A DNA stretch of 38,599 nucleotides from Synechococcales cyanobacterium CRU_2_2 (GTDB lineage Bacteria > Cyanobacteriota > Cyanobacteriia > PCC-9006 > JAAUQQ01), in NCBI GenBank assembly GCA_012034805.1, contig JAAUOP010000033.1, positions 1 through 38,599 of the forward strand, in the 5' to 3' direction. Positions within the stretch are counted from its first letter, which is position 1. Each line of letters opens with the position of its first letter. The notes under the pieces are model-generated. The model worked only from the letters and a program-made list of their open reading frames with translations. It made no database searches and had not been told where the DNA came from. The translations under genes were made by a program, and so were the position numbers. Below are positions 17,865 to 26,157 of this stretch, one piece after another.

Positions 17865-18320
17865 TCAGATGCACCGCACCATCTTGACATGCTCAATCCC
17901 AGCTTCCCAAAACGGCTCACCTTGGGGGTCAAATTGCAGGCGATCGTACAGCGGCTGGATCTGGCGTTGGGCATGGACAACCACCGTTTCAACGCCCTGC
18001 TGGTGCATCTGGTCTAGGGCAAATTCCATCAACTGGAGGGCAATGCCCTGGCGGCGATGGGATGCAAGCACGGCAAGGCGTTCCAGTTTGGCAGTGGGAG
18101 GTGCGGTGGATTCTGGGGATTGCGATCGCAAAATCCGCCAGCGCAAGGTTGCCACCGCTTCGCCCTCGACCTCGGCTAACAGATGCCGCGCCTCGGCATC
18201 TTGGCCATCAAAATCTAGCGCTTCTGAGATGTGTTGTTCCAAGTGAAAAACTTGGCGACGGATGGATTGCAGTTTGGGCCAGTCGGTTGCGGGGTGGGCA
18301 AGGCGGATGGAGGGACGCAT
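17865..18320 (-). CDS. GNAT family N-acetyltransferase
   Basis: This 151-residue GCN5-related acetyltransferase of the ElaA-like kind transfers acetyl from acetyl-CoA to an unknown amine in the cytosol. The acetyl-CoA pyrophosphate loop is 'LAVLASHRRQGIALQLMEFA' (R-R-Q-G-I-A, residues ~80-100), preceded by the strand 'AKLERLAV'. Strand 4 'ATLRWRI' and the end 'VVHAQRQIQPLYDRLQF' with the family's Tyr in the YxxxxF turn are present. Near the start, 'VFHLEQHISEALDFDGQDAE' matches the 'VFvvEQ.cp..e.Dg.D' pattern of this subgroup. Both flanking genes are separate units (41 bp to the GT39 gene, which runs the same way). Intact. Confidence 0.88.
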   Translation of the reverse strand: MRPSIRLAHPATDWPKLQSIRRQVFHLEQHISEALDFDGQDAEARHLLAEVEGEAVATLRWRILRSQSPESTAPPTAKLERLAVLASHRRQGIALQLMEFALDQMHQQGVETVVVHAQRQIQPLYDRLQFDPQGEPFWEAGIEHVKMVRCI

Positions 18321-18447
18321 GGGGGCAAAGGGGACGTCGGTTGCTTAGATCGATTCAAGCAGGAGTAACGCTCAGGCCGCGACTATGATCACGACTATGA
18401 TCAGAATATGCTCCTTTGTTTGACCCACTGGTAAACCAGCCGATGCC

Positions 18448-19146
18448 ATGACCCCAAAACTCAAATTTTCTGAGGTCTCACTCCAGGAGCTGAAGGCCGT
18501 GGTTGAACTGCATGAACGGGACGCATTGGCGAGCGATTGGGTGGAAGCCGTGGATGTGGTCTTGAGTGATGGCGATCGCCAACAACTCGAACACTTGCGA
18601 TCGCGCCTCGTAAACGAAAAGCTTCACCTGCTCAACGAAGCAACGCTCTGGGCCAGAGCCATTTACCCCCTGTTGATCCTTGCAGAACGGGATACGATTC
18701 GCGCTTGGTCAGAAGTGCCACTGCAAGCCCGCTATGCCAAGTTTGACACAGAAGGCATTGCCGATGGCGTCTTGGGTCGCAGCGTGGCTGGGCGACTAGA
18801 GGCCCCGTATCTCATCGTGGCCGAGACGAAGCGCGGCATTGAGAATCAGAACCCCTTGTTCCAACTCTATACCCAGCTCTTAGCCGCCGCACGGCTCAAT
18901 TGGGAGCTCGACAACCTGGAGCCCCAGGAAGTCTTTGGCTGCTACACCATTGCGGATAGCTGGACCTTCGTACGGGCTGAGGTCAAAGGACTCGAGAGCG
19001 ATCGCCCCACCCTGACCGTGGAAGGCTCGAAGGAATACACCGAAAAAAATGACGCCGAAATTATCCTGCAAATCTTGAAGGGAATTGTGAGCCGCCGTGA
19101 GCACAATCCAAGCCATGAATCAATCAACCGTAGCAGGAACCGCTAG
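18448..19146 (+). CDS. Hypothetical protein, possible PD-(D/E)XK nuclease-like fold
   Basis: I do not recognise a named family. The 232-residue protein has 'GIADGVLGRSVAGRLEAPYL' followed by 'IVAETKRGIENQNPLFQLYT', that is an Asp, a hydrophobic strand and E-T-K. This order resembles the D...(E/Q)xK active site of PD-(D/E)XK restriction-like folds. Then come a helix-rich 'QLLAAARLNWE', a strand 'QEVFGCYTIADSWTFVRAEV' and 'NDAEIILQILKGIVSRRE'. No membrane segment or signal peptide is present. Similar short proteins are common in cyanobacteria, often alone. No modification methylase lies next to it, so a restriction role is not supported. The start lacks a clear ribosome site. Confidence 0.6.
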   Translation: MTPKLKFSEVSLQELKAVVELHERDALASDWVEAVDVVLSDGDRQQLEHLRSRLVNEKLHLLNEATLWARAIYPLLILAERDTIRAWSEVPLQARYAKFDTEGIADGVLGRSVAGRLEAPYLIVAETKRGIENQNPLFQLYTQLLAAARLNWELDNLEPQEVFGCYTIADSWTFVRAEVKGLESDRPTLTVEGSKEYTEKNDAEIILQILKGIVSRREHNPSHESINRSRNR

Positions 19147-19173
19147 AGGAAACGGGTTTCTCTCGACCTCGTC

Positions 19174-20366
19174 CTAGGCTCGGCTGTCCCACAGGGCTTG
19201 GTATTGATCCAAACTGGCCTGGGGCAACGGCTCGATAAATTCGCTCCGGGCGAGACGCTCGCCCTCGGGCAGCAAAATTTCTGGCTGGAGCAACGACTGT
19301 CGCCAATCCCCTGCTAGCTCCAAGGCCCGAGGCGAAAACCCATCGCTAAAGGTCGAGATCAGTTGCGCGACCTTCGGCGTCCAGCAAAAATTAATCCAAT
19401 CATTCAGCAGCGCCGTCTTGGCCGGGGCCTCAGCGGGTTGGGTTCCCCGAGGCTGCACCCAGAGGTCTGCCCATAGCGCCGTTCCCGACTTCGGGTAGAC
19501 CAACGCGAGATGGCGATCGCGCTGCAGTAGCGGCAGCAAGTCCCCCGACCAGCCCACTGCCACCCAAGTATCCTCTAGCAGCAGCGGCTCCAGATAATGA
19601 TTCGACGAGTAGAACTTGGCTTGGCCATCGAGCGCCGCCAGCTTGGGTTTGAGTTCCGCCACCGCCGACAAATCCGCCGTGTTGTAGGACGCCCCCAGGG
19701 ACTTGAGCGTCAGTCCAATCACCTCCCGAGGATCGTTCAACAGGGAAATATGGCCCTTCAGTTTTTCATGCCACAGGTCTTCCCAATCGTGGATCTCGAC
19801 CCCCAGCGCTTCGAGGCGATCCTTGCGGTAGGCAATCACCGTGCTGCCGCCGCGATAGGGGGCGGCCCAGACCGGCCCCTGGGGGTCGAGCAGGCCCGCT
19901 GCGTTGCGCTGGACGAGCGATCGCCAAGCCAGCGGCAAATTCTCCCACTCAGACCAAGCCGTCACATCCAAAGGCTGAATTAACTTCTGCCGAATCGCCC
20001 CCGTCAGCCAAGCATCCCCCAGCGTGATCACATCCACCGGCTGCTGACCGCCGCCCCAGGGCAGCTTAATCGCCCCACGCTGGTAGGCGTTTCGCCCCGC
20101 GCGCCAATATTGCAAAATCGTAAACCCTTCACCGAGCTCGGCACCGGCACAAACTTAAACTTGCCTTGGCCCCGGTGCTGCTGCCGAAACAGCTTCAGCA
20201 ACTGCACCGGCAACGTACCATCCAACACCTGAACCCTCAGGGATGGGCGTTGCCAGAAGGTACAGCCAGTGGTGAGTTGTCCCGCTGTGAGGGCGAGCGC
20301 ACCCCCCAAGAATTGACGCCGAGTAACAGTCACAAATCCGGATTCCGTAAGGTGGATTTTATTCAA
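19174..20366 (-). CDS. Spermidine/putrescine-type ABC solute-binding lipoprotein (frameshifted)
   Basis: Extracytoplasmic substrate-binding protein of the PotD-like family. The N-terminus has a twin-arginine-like TRRQFLGGALALTAGQL followed by TTGC, a lipobox, so it should be a lipoprotein. The body includes 'VDVITLGDAWLTGAIRQKLI', 'VWAAPYRGGSTVIAYRKDRL', 'WEDLWHEKLKGHISLLNDPR' and 'TWVAVGWSGDLLPLLQRD'. The first frame runs out near 20130 and the second continues as FTILQYWRAG. One more G in the GGG run (plus-strand CCC, 20125-20127) joins them as ...SSVKGFTILQYW and gives 397 codons. The longest start is TTG at 20366; GTG at 20333, just before the TRRQFL motif, is equally possible. No permease or ATPase is adjacent, so partners are encoded elsewhere. 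Polyamine specificity is inferred. Confidence 0.82.
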
Positions 20367-20440
20367 AGGTATGAATTCACACCATTATCACCAATAAAAC
20401 CCACCACTGCCCATGCCCGCCGGACGAACCGCGTTCGTCG

Positions 20441-22024
20441 TTACAGGGGTCTGTAGACCCGGTAATTGATATTGGGGAAAATATTGTCGATGATTTCCAC
20501 CTTCTCCAGCCAGCCCGAATCCACCTCACCCTTGAGTACATCCTCATAGAGCTTGGTGAACCGCTGGATATGCGATCGCGTCCGCCGCACCGCATAGGGC
20601 ACCATTGTCCCCGTCCGCATAATAAACGCCCAATCCGACGACTGCGCCAGCAGCACCTCCCGTGCCGCCTGATTCAACGCCCGCCACTCCAGCTCGTCCA
20701 CCGGCTCCCGCTTCGCCAGCTCAATCATCCGCTCTGCCGCCTTGTGCAAATGGGGATATACCCAAGCATTGGTCTCATTCAGCCAATATTCATGGAAACC
20801 CTTGTAGCCCCAGCTTGACTGGGACGGCACCGCCACCTGCTGCGTCGGCTGCACTTGCAAATACTCCGCCAGATGCGTCATTTCAAACGTGCTCTGGTCA
20901 TACCAAGACTTGCGGAAGAGATAGTCGATAAACCAAGGCCCCTCATACCACCAGTGACCAAACAACTCCGCATCGTAGGGTGACACAATCAGCGGGGGAC
21001 GCTGCATCAGGTGATTGAGATGCTGCACCTGCTTCTCGCGGTTATGCATAAAGTCCCCCGCATGCTCCGCCGACTTTTCCTTCGCCCAATAGGGGTCATA
21101 CAGGGCCTTTTCGCCGCCATCCTTGCTGGTAATTTTGTGGTACTTGATGCCCGTATTCTTGCGCTGACCATTGGGCATGATGTACGGCTTGATGTACTCA
21201 TACTCTGCATCCCAACCCAAATCCTTGTAGAATTCGCGGTACTCCGCCGCCCCTGGATAGCCTACCTTCGAAGACCAGACCTGCTGAGAAGATTCCTGAT
21301 CTCGGCCAAAGGCCGCGACACCCGCTTCTGTAAAAATCGGTGCGTAGGAGCCAAACCGAGGCCGAGGCTTGGCGTAGAGAATGCCATGACCATCGGTGAG
21401 AAAATAGCGCAGACCCGCATCCGCCAGCATCCGCTCTACGCCATTGTAGTAGGCGCACTCCGGCAGCCAAATCCCCTTGGGCGCTCGGCCAAAATTCTCT
21501 TCGTAGCTCTCGCAGGCCACCTGGATTTGGGCCCAGACGGCCTGGGGATACATTTGCATCAACGGCAAATAGCCGTGGGTGGCCCCACAGGTAATGATCT
21601 CCAGGTTGCCACTGTCGAGGAATTGCTTGAAGGCTTTGATCAGGTCGCGATCGTAGCGCTCCCAGGTCGCCTTAACCTCACCAAATTCCTTGATGTAATA
21701 CTCCGCCAAATACTTGACATGGCCATTGTGCTCATTATGGCCCACTTCCTTTTGCGCCAACTCCAACAGCAAGCCCAAATGCTCATCAAAGCGGTCTTGC
21801 AGCACTTCATCCCGCAGCATCGACACCAGCGGCGGCGTCATGCTCATGGTGATTTTAAAATCGATGCCGTCCCGCTTCAATCCCTCGAATACATGGAGTA
21901 GCGGAATATAGGTTTCAATGATGGCTTCATAGAGCCACTCCTCTTCCAACACATAGTCACTTTCAGGGTGACGAACGAAGGGTAAGTGAGCGTGAAGCAC
22001 AAGAGCGACGTAGCCAAGACTCAT
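20441..22024 (-). CDS. GH57 family 1,4-alpha-glucan branching enzyme
   Basis: This 527-residue cytosolic enzyme forms alpha-1,6 branches in glycogen. It opens with 'GYVALVLHAHLPFVRHPESD', the GH57 family start. The predicted nucleophile is Glu189 in GIWLPECAYY and the acid is Asp351 in SPYDAELFGHWWYEGPWF. These positions are close to those of characterized GH57 branching enzymes. The C-terminal part has 'SDWAFIMRTGTMVPYAVRR', conserved in the group. The frame stays open 55 codons further upstream, but ATG at 22024 is the better start: AGGTGA lies eight bases before it, family homology begins there, and the extra residues look non-coding. It is divergent from the PatA-like regulator. Confidence 0.93.
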   Translation of the reverse strand: MSLGYVALVLHAHLPFVRHPESDYVLEEEWLYEAIIETYIPLLHVFEGLKRDGIDFKITMSMTPPLVSMLRDEVLQDRFDEHLGLLLELAQKEVGHNEHNGHVKYLAEYYIKEFGEVKATWERYDRDLIKAFKQFLDSGNLEIITCGATHGYLPLMQMYPQAVWAQIQVACESYEENFGRAPKGIWLPECAYYNGVERMLADAGLRYFLTDGHGILYAKPRPRFGSYAPIFTEAGVAAFGRDQESSQQVWSSKVGYPGAAEYREFYKDLGWDAEYEYIKPYIMPNGQRKNTGIKYHKITSKDGGEKALYDPYWAKEKSAEHAGDFMHNREKQVQHLNHLMQRPPLIVSPYDAELFGHWWYEGPWFIDYLFRKSWYDQSTFEMTHLAEYLQVQPTQQVAVPSQSSWGYKGFHEYWLNETNAWVYPHLHKAAERMIELAKREPVDELEWRALNQAAREVLLAQSSDWAFIMRTGTMVPYAVRRTRSHIQRFTKLYEDVLKGEVDSGWLEKVEIIDNIFPNINYRVYRPL

Positions 22025-22400
22025 AAAATTTTCACCTGAAGTGCTGCGCCTGCCGAGTCTCGATTTCAGCCCTAGCCGTAGACTCAGGGAACTGCAATCT
22101 TGAGAAAGACTGCTAGCCCATGGGAACAGCCGTGATGAGCCCGAGCGAATTTCCAGCATTGTAAGGCAAAAAAACGGCGCTTCCTGCACTGATCTTGGCG
22201 GATGCCAGTTCCAGAAAATTTCAGGCTACGATCGCCACCTCTGGAAACGCGATCGCCACCAGCTCTAGCCGTTTTTCCCAGGGGAATTTTGGGCACAATT
22301 AGCACACAGGGCTAAATTCAAATACAGGATAAGAGCTGAAACGAGTCGTCACCTCCTTTATCCGCCACAGACTAATCCAACCCAGTTTGCTCATCACACT
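22025..22400. promoter_or_regulatory. Divergent intergenic region between branching enzyme and PatA-like gene
   Basis: This 376-bp stretch holds the starts of two divergent genes. CGATCGCCACC occurs twice (about 22229 and 22250), both as part of HIP1-like sequence. The A+T-rich part at ~22300-22350 is the likeliest promoter for the plus-strand gene. No confident -35/-10 pair or operator could be named. Confidence 0.4.
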
Positions 22401-23606
22401 ATGGCAACCGCATCTGTCTCCAAGCAGGGCTATTCCGTCAAAGAATTGGCGGCTCAACTGCAAAAGTCGATCCAGGCTCAGGTCAATGGTCAGTTGACCA
22501 TCAAAGCCCATGACGGCACCATGTGGAACCTCTACTTTCGAGTGGGCCGACTCTTCTGGGCCAGTGGTGGCAAGCACCCCTATCGGCGCTGGCGACGCCT
22601 CCTCAAGCAATTTTGTAGCCTCACTCCCGATGCGATTCAGGCGCGGGAGCAGGAGCTTTCGGCAGTGCCAGAACATTGGTTGCTGAATATTTTGATCAAG
22701 CGTCAGCAAACGGGGCGCAAAGAAGCAGGCTCCCTGGTGGCCCAGACGCTGCTGGATGTGTTGTTTGATATTTTGCTAGCTGCAGAGCAAATCCAGCAAA
22801 TTTCGGCCCTGGGCGATGCCGCCGTGGAAAAGGAAGAGCCGATCGCCATCCTCAGCACAGCGGAGCTGCTAACCAAGTCCCAAGCCCTGTTAGGCGAATG
22901 GTTTAACCTGGGCCTGATTGCCTATTCCCCCGATCTGGCTCCTCGTGTCCTTGATGTTGTGGCCCTACAGCAGCAGGTTTCGCCCAAGCTGGCCCAGGCG
23001 CTCCATAGCCTCGCGACCGGCAAGGCTTCGATTCGGGAGCTGGCGGTGATTACCCGCCAAAATCCCATGGCCCTGGGCAAATTGCTGGCTCCCAGTATCC
23101 AGAAGAACCTGATCAAGCTGTCTGAAATTCCGGATATCCCCAGTGCCTACACCCGCAACAAGGAGCTACACCGCGATGAACGCCGCGCCGACCCGCTTAA
23201 AGTGCGCAAGGACAAGCCGACGATTTTGTGCGTCGATGATAGTGCCCAAATTGCCTATATTCTCGAGCAAATTCTCCAGCCTGCGGGCTATCACTTTGTC
23301 AGCGTTCAGGATTCAGTTGAGGCGCTCTCGGCGATTTTGAAGCATAAGCCTGATCTAATTTTCTTGGACTTGATGATGCCGCTGGTCTTTGGCAACGAAA
23401 TTTGCACCCAGGTTCGCCGTGCTCCTGCGTTTCGGGAGACGCCAATTATTATTTTGTCGAGCAACGCGCGGATGCTCGATCGCATTCAAGCCAAGGGAGC
23501 CGGTGCAACGGAATTTATGGCCAAACCCCTGGAACCTGCCAAGGTGATCAGCATGGTGCGTCGCCATCTGGGAGAACTGCCTGCCCTGTGTGTGGAAGCG
23601 GTCTAG
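22401..23606 (+). CDS. PatA/PixG-like response regulator (PATAN + REC)
   Basis: This 401-residue two-component regulator has the cyanobacterial PatA layout. The N-terminal PATAN/DUF4388-like domain covers residues ~8-120 ('LQKSIQAQVNGQLTIKA', 'WNLYFRVGRLFWASGGKHPY', 'RRWRRLLKQF'). A helical middle follows, then a receiver domain from ~270 to 393 with acidic pair VDDS, phospho-acceptor Asp323 in FLDLMMP, Thr/Ser in 'PIIILSSNAR' and Lys in 'FMAKPLEP'. There is no DNA-binding domain, so output is by protein contact. Relatives act in phototaxis (PixG), pilus control and heterocyst pattern (PatA); which applies is unknown, as no kinase or CheW-like genes are adjacent. The stop at 23606 abuts the next gene's stop at 23607 (convergent). 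Confidence 0.9.
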   Translation: MATASVSKQGYSVKELAAQLQKSIQAQVNGQLTIKAHDGTMWNLYFRVGRLFWASGGKHPYRRWRRLLKQFCSLTPDAIQAREQELSAVPEHWLLNILIKRQQTGRKEAGSLVAQTLLDVLFDILLAAEQIQQISALGDAAVEKEEPIAILSTAELLTKSQALLGEWFNLGLIAYSPDLAPRVLDVVALQQQVSPKLAQALHSLATGKASIRELAVITRQNPMALGKLLAPSIQKNLIKLSEIPDIPSAYTRNKELHRDERRADPLKVRKDKPTILCVDDSAQIAYILEQILQPAGYHFVSVQDSVEALSAILKHKPDLIFLDLMMPLVFGNEICTQVRRAPAFRETPIIILSSNARMLDRIQAKGAGATEFMAKPLEPAKVISMVRRHLGELPALCVEAV

Positions 23607-23948
23607 TCAGGCAACTTTGGACGCCAGCCAGTCGGTAATCAACTGGGGGCAATTTTTGCGGAACCAGCGCCAGGCAATCACCCGAAAGACGGGCTTGGAG
23701 CTGCGGGCAATGAGCTTGGTGGCTTGGTTGGCGAAGCGCCAGCGAACCTTGCGGTTGGCAATATTGACCGAACCGACATCGTAGAGGCAGTCGATAATCA
23801 ACTTGATCGTGGCCTCTTCATTCGCCAGTAGATTTTCGAGCAGGATATTGATATCTCGCAGGCGCTCCTGCTCTCGCCGCATTTCTTCGGGTGTTTTGGT
23901 CATCTCCGCTTTGGCGGCTTGGGAGGTAACTTGAATAGCCTCGCTCAT
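23607..23948 (-). CDS. Conserved cyanobacterial hypothetical protein
   Basis: This 113-residue protein is without a known domain. The N-terminal half is charged and helical ('MRREQERLRDINILLENLL'). The C-terminal half is basic and aromatic ('VRWRFANQATKLIARSSKPV', 'RVIAWRWFRKNCPQLITDWL'). There is no signal peptide or membrane span. Its net positive charge would suit nucleic acid or membrane-surface contact, but that is speculation. Its stop codon begins the base after the PatA-like gene's stop, with no gap, so the convergent transcripts must overlap. Ordinary composition and coding-like codon use support it as real. Confidence 0.7.
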   Translation of the reverse strand: MSEAIQVTSQAAKAEMTKTPEEMRREQERLRDINILLENLLANEEATIKLIIDCLYDVGSVNIANRKVRWRFANQATKLIARSSKPVFRVIAWRWFRKNCPQLITDWLASKVA

Positions 23949-24176
23949 AGTGGCCTGCTAACCGGAGTGTGAACTAACCAGAATACGAAATGTTGGGGCT
24001 CGTCGCGATCGCCAGACCGTCATCCTACACGCTGCTGCCATCCAACAGAATGCCCCCGCCTCGTCCATCCCTGGGTACATCTTAGAAGGATGCCCCAGGG
24101 ATGTCCTATATTGACCTACAGTAGGGGCCGTTGGGGGCTGAGGTTCCTCGTTTTTAGTCGTGGGGCAGGTCAGTTT

Positions 24177-24422
24177 ATGCAGGTGAGCGTTAAGCTATTT
24201 GCCGCCTATCAAGAGGTCGTGGGTGCCCCAGAGCTGTCGATGGAGCTGGATGCGGGGGCGGTGGTGGCGGCGGTTCGCGATCGCCTCATCGCTCAACACC
24301 CCGAACTCGAACGCTGGCGTGAGGTCACCCGGTTCGGCGTCAATCTTGAGTTTGTCGAGGCCAACACCCCCCTCAGTCCCGGCGACGAGGTGGTTTTGAT
24401 TCCCCCGGTCAGCGGGGGCTAG
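24177..24422 (+). CDS. moaD: Molybdopterin synthase small subunit MoaD
   Basis: This 81-residue ubiquitin-like sulfur carrier donates sulfur, as a C-terminal thiocarboxylate, to make molybdopterin in the cytosol with MoaE. Evidence is the small size, 'VSVKLFAAYQEVVGAPELSM', 'FVEANTPLSPGDEVVLIPPV' and the diagnostic end SGG. The frame is open 29 codons further upstream, but homology begins at ATG 24177. No moaE or other molybdenum cofactor genes lie nearby. Its 3' end overlaps the convergent metalloprotease gene by 14 bp (24409-24422). A ThiS-like carrier is less likely given the length and the PPVSGG end. Confidence 0.88.
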   Translation: MQVSVKLFAAYQEVVGAPELSMELDAGAVVAAVRDRLIAQHPELERWREVTRFGVNLEFVEANTPLSPGDEVVLIPPVSGG

Positions 24423-26004
24423 AGGGGGTTAGACGGGGGGGGTTAGACAATGACCACAGGTTGCCGAGTTCGAGCAAGCGAAGACTGGCGAGTTGGGAAG
24501 GCCCCAGTGCGAAGGGCTCAGCTGCCCCGTAGTTGACATTCCAGCCCAGATCCCGCAGGGAGGCGATCGACATCTGACTCAGGGGCGTCGCTGTGCCCAA
24601 GGATTCTGCCCGAGGGGTCATCAGCTCCGCATCCAGGGCGGCCTCTTGCCAATGGGCTCGCTCATTGTCGATGGGAATCGCCACCCCTTGGGATAGACCG
24701 AGCAGGTCGCCGTAGGCACGTCCGGCATAAGTGTCTGATCGGTAGGTTGCCCCCCCTTGACTGACCAAGGCATTGCCGCTGCGCTCCCAGGCCACGCCAA
24801 AACCCAGCGCGTGGGCGAACTCGTGGCGCATGACCAGCTCTAAATAACCAGGATTGGCGTTGTATTGGTTGGCATAGGCCATGTTGATCACGGCTACGCC
24901 ACTAGCGGGGAGGAGGCGATCGCCCCCGGTCTTGCGATAGCTCTGGGGGCCAGCGTAGGCCAAAAAGGTATCGGACGGATTCTGGGTTCCGTACAGACCC
25001 ACGGATAGGGTTTGGGCCGCCGCAAAACTGCTGTGGGTAATCACGTTTTCCCAATATTTGGCTGCTCGCTCCACCGCCGCTAGGCTTTCGGGGGTCAACG
25101 GCTCTAGGCCCGTCCGCTTGGATACGGCCAGGGAAAACTTGAGCGGATCTGCTGCCGCTGGCGCAAAGTCGGTTTGGAGCTGGTAGGTAGCAGCGGTCTC
25201 GGTTTGGTTAACCACCTGCACAAAATATTCGCCAGCATCTACAAAGCGACGAATGGATTCGGACTGGGTGCCCCGCTCCCACTGCCAAGCCAAAATCTCC
25301 CCGGCGTCCACCTGGCCATTGCGGTTTTTGTCCTGAATCAGCCGTAGATCTGCATCCGCGCTCAAACTGGATAGATTCGCAGTAAAGACGCCGGATTGGG
25401 GGATGGAGAACTGGAAGCGATCGCTCAATTCCAGCCGCTCCACAGCGCCCTGGGACTGGAAGACGGCAGTGGGCTGAAACTGACTCCCCGCCAGCGACCC
25501 GGTCAGTGCCGGTTGCAAAGCCGCAAGCATACTGCCCTCAAGCAAAACGCCTTCCGGTAAAGCATCGCGCCCCGGCAAAACGTCGATCAGGGGCAAATCG
25601 CCGATCAGGAGTAGAGCATCACTCTCCTGGAAAATATCGCGCCCCGGTAAAACATCGATCGGGGGTAAAACATCGATCAGGGGTAAATCATCTAGCGCTG
25701 CATCCCCTGAGGGCAACAGCTGAAAAATTAGCCCATTTAAGGCCAGCCCCTGGGTCGTTGGAGCAGGCAACACAGGCAACAGAGCCGGAACAGCCAGACC
25801 TATCCAGGCATCTGGCTCCCGCGAAACAATACCCACTCCAAGGCCCTCAAAATCCGCTGGATTCAGGCCGGGTAAACCGAGAGACAACGCCACAGAGCTG
25901 GATGCAGCAAGGGGAGCAAGAGCAGGTTCCATGGGGGGCGTCGGGAAAGGATGGTGGCAACCCGTCGGCAGCGGCAGAAACGGCAACAAGGCCAGGGACT
26001 GCAC
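24409..26004 (-). CDS. Metalloprotease with PPC domain (matrixin/leishmanolysin-like), probably secreted
   Basis: This 531-residue protein has an N-terminal region with internal repeats LPLIDVLPPIDVLPGRD and LPLIDVLPGRDALPEG (~125-175). A pre-peptidase C-terminal (PPC) domain follows ('RFQFSIPQSGVFTANLSSLS', 'GEYFVQVVNQTETAATYQL'), with an EF-hand-like loop DKNRNGQVDAGEI. The catalytic zinc motif is HEFAHALGFG within 'LELVMRHEFAHALGFGVAWE'. The third ligand is probably a His or Asp downstream, and 'LMTPRAESLG' may serve as the Met-turn. PPC domains occur in secreted bacterial proteases, so export is expected. The GTG start at 26004 gives a poor signal sequence, and Met at ~25932 does no better, so the start is uncertain. 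It overlaps moaD tail-to-tail. Confidence 0.7.
   Translation of the reverse strand: MQSLALLPFLPLPTGCHHPFPTPPMEPALAPLAASSSVALSLGLPGLNPADFEGLGVGIVSREPDAWIGLAVPALLPVLPAPTTQGLALNGLIFQLLPSGDAALDDLPLIDVLPPIDVLPGRDIFQESDALLLIGDLPLIDVLPGRDALPEGVLLEGSMLAALQPALTGSLAGSQFQPTAVFQSQGAVERLELSDRFQFSIPQSGVFTANLSSLSADADLRLIQDKNRNGQVDAGEILAWQWERGTQSESIRRFVDAGEYFVQVVNQTETAATYQLQTDFAPAAADPLKFSLAVSKRTGLEPLTPESLAAVERAAKYWENVITHSSFAAAQTLSVGLYGTQNPSDTFLAYAGPQSYRKTGGDRLLPASGVAVINMAYANQYNANPGYLELVMRHEFAHALGFGVAWERSGNALVSQGGATYRSDTYAGRAYGDLLGLSQGVAIPIDNERAHWQEAALDAELMTPRAESLGTATPLSQMSIASLRDLGWNVNYGAAEPFALGPSQLASLRLLELGNLWSLSNPPRLTPSSPR
25560..25700. repeat. Imperfect ~18-bp repeats coding IDVLPGRD-type units
   Basis: Copies of CGCCCCGGCAAAACGTCGAT and of GGTAAAACATCGATCGGG, plus shorter variants, alternate between about 25560 and 25700, inside the metalloprotease gene. 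They encode the LPLIDVLPGRD units. The repeats are degenerate, unlike the clean arrays in the 12.7-kb gene. Confidence 0.6.
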
Positions 26005-26157
26005 AACGGCAACGGCTTGGTATTCCCATTAATCACTGCTCAAAATACTTTTCCCGGTAGAAAACGAAAATAGACGCAAGATTTTACACAAGCTTTAAGT
26101 AAGATTCGCTAAACGGTAAATATGTAATGCCAAGATGAACTTCAGAATAATTTATGT

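Noticed and set aside
20659..20931. Small Pro/Ala-rich frames on the plus strand near the 3' end of the GH57 gene
   Set aside because: Antisense to the conserved C-terminal part of the branching enzyme, no start signal.
21011..21901. Long open frame (about 296 codons) on the plus strand opposite the GH57 gene
   Set aside because: It is fully antisense to a well-conserved enzyme, has no recognisable domain or ribosome site, and reflects G+C-rich codon bias on the other strand.
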